Part shown: piece by piece, positions 41,287-41,751 of the stretch | How positions within the stretch are numbered: the first letter of the stretch is position 1 | How the letters are laid out: each line of letters starts with the position of its first letter | Notes under the pieces: generated by a model | What the model was told of the DNA's origin: nothing | Databases searched by the model: none | What the model saw: only the letters and a program-made list of their open reading frames with translations | Source of the DNA: Bacteroidales bacterium | Lineage (GTDB): Bacteria > Bacteroidota > Bacteroidia > Bacteroidales > UBA932 | Direction of reading: 5' to 3' | Assembly: GCA_017445015.1 (NCBI GenBank) | Contig: JAFSVL010000083.1 | Coordinates: 1 to 41,751, forward strand | DNA length: 41,751 bases | Made by a program: the position numbers and the translations under genes

Positions 41287-41351
41287 AAATAAGAACTTGA
41301 ACAGCAATCGTTTTTTTATCAACGAATTAATGTATGCAATAGTTCTTATTT
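41287..41351. repeat. 11-bp inverted repeat downstream of the regulator
   Basis: AAATAAGAACT (41287-41297) and AGTTCTTATTT (41341-41351) are perfect reverse complements separated by 43 A/T-rich bases. It may form a weak terminator for the regulator or the toxin-antitoxin operon, or be a binding site; no G/C-rich stem is present. The rest of 41248-41395 shows nothing else. Confidence 0.4.
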
Positions 41352-41395
41352 CTTTTATAGCATTAGTGCGTTACTAAGACTAAGTAGGTAAATCG

Positions 41396-41662
41396 TTATC
41401 TGTAATGGCCGAATGTTGAGAGCACAAGTACCTCGACGACTTCATCGTAGATTTTATAGACGAGCCGATGCTCTTTGGTGATTCGTCTGGAATAGACGGA
41501 ACCATCGTAGCCCTTAAGCTGTTCCACCTGACCAGTACCCGGCCGAGGGTGTTCCCGGACTTCGTCAAGAAGTTTTGATAGTTTGGATACGGCCTGTGGC
41601 GCTTTTTTGTTGAGTTCCTTCAGGTCTTTTTTTGCATCTTCGGTGAATACGATGGTGTACAT
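41396..41662 (-). CDS. YoeB/Txe-family toxin (RelE superfamily mRNA interferase)
   Basis: An 88-residue toxin with the Txe/YoeB pattern: FTEDAKKDLKELNKKAPQAVSKL at the N-terminus, then GQVEQLKGYDGSVYSRRITKEHRLVYKI and the C-terminal GHYR. The Glu (E47 region), Arg (SRRI) and terminal His-Tyr correspond to the catalytic set of YoeB, which cuts mRNA at the ribosomal A site. Its ATG follows the stop of the upstream antitoxin fragment by one base, so the pair is coupled. No truncation is visible. Confidence 0.88.
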   Translation of the reverse strand: MYTIVFTEDAKKDLKELNKKAPQAVSKLSKLLDEVREHPRPGTGQVEQLKGYDGSVYSRRITKEHRLVYKIYDEVVEVLVLSTFGHYR

Positions 41663-41663
41663 A

Positions 41664-41751
41664 TCAGTCCTCGCTAATCATCCTGCCGAGGAAGTCCTCG
41701 GTGCTCTCGCCCTCGTTCATCCGGTACACCTTGCCAGCCTCGTAATCGGCA
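41664..41751 (-). CDS. Antitoxin partner of YoeB (partial, cut by window edge)
   Basis: The last 28 codons of an ORF entering from beyond the window, ending MNEGESTEDFLGRMISED and TGA at 41664, one base before the toxin ATG. The position and the acidic C-terminal tail fit a RelB/Phd/YefM-type antitoxin, but the DNA-binding part is outside the window so its family cannot be assigned. Confidence 0.6.
   Translation of the reverse strand, partial: ADYEAGKVYRMNEGESTEDFLGRMISED

Overview
This window comes from a member of the Bacteroidota, most likely a host-associated Bacteroidales. Reasons: SusC/SusD pair, BACON domains, FISUMP (Fibrobacter succinogenes major paralogous) domains, fimbrillin-like lipoproteins, a TamA-like OM protein that is itself a lipoprotein, a PPi-type phosphofructokinase, and promoters with the TAnnTTTG -7 element. 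No tRNA, rRNA, CRISPR array or transposase was seen.

Region A (83-13896, + strand) is a tightly packed run of nine genes, several overlapping by 1-17 bases, that encodes almost only exported proteins: a CsgG-like protein, a TolA-like Ala/Glu-rich protein, two paralogous lipoproteins (coiled coil, repeated NG-x-WWIG motifs, FISUMP, Ig-like Big_2), a 1322-residue lipoprotein with four FISUMP domains alternating with three Big_2 domains, a small lipoprotein, a BACON-M64 metallopeptidase lipoprotein, an outer-membrane barrel and a final lipoprotein. It reads as one surface display/adhesion operon; its substrate is unknown.

Region B (13897-15933) is a hipBA toxin-antitoxin cassette inserted next to the 3' end of pfp. 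The last 47 bases of pfp plus its terminator are present on both sides of the cassette (82 bp, 2 mismatches, 1915 bp apart). The terminator loops of the two copies are reverse complements, so the cassette also has 22-bp perfect inverted ends.

Region C (15887-26160) is housekeeping: pfp (-), menG-menA (+), GH13 amylase and SpoU-type methyltransferase (-), then tamL-like, queA, a PlsC-type acyltransferase and a barrel protein (+). Several genes have a TAnnTTTG element ending 6-7 bases before the ATG, which predicts leaderless mRNAs.

Region D (26179-41247) is a sialic-acid utilisation locus. A FadR-type GntR regulator is divergent from an eight-gene minus-strand operon: SusC, SusD, GH33 sialidase lipoprotein, fimbrillin/FISUMP lipoprotein (candidate glycan-binding protein), a kelch(NanM-like)-SSS symporter fusion, NanA, a second GH33 sialidase and a calcineurin-like phosphoesterase. 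Inferred flow: surface capture and desialylation, SusCD import, mutarotation and Na+-coupled uptake, then cleavage to ManNAc and pyruvate. ManNAc epimerase/kinase genes are not in the window. A 31-codon upstream ORF lies directly before susC, and a 17-bp GntR-type palindrome lies between the divergent genes.

Region E (41396-41751) is the start of a YoeB/Txe toxin-antitoxin pair, with the antitoxin cut by the window edge.
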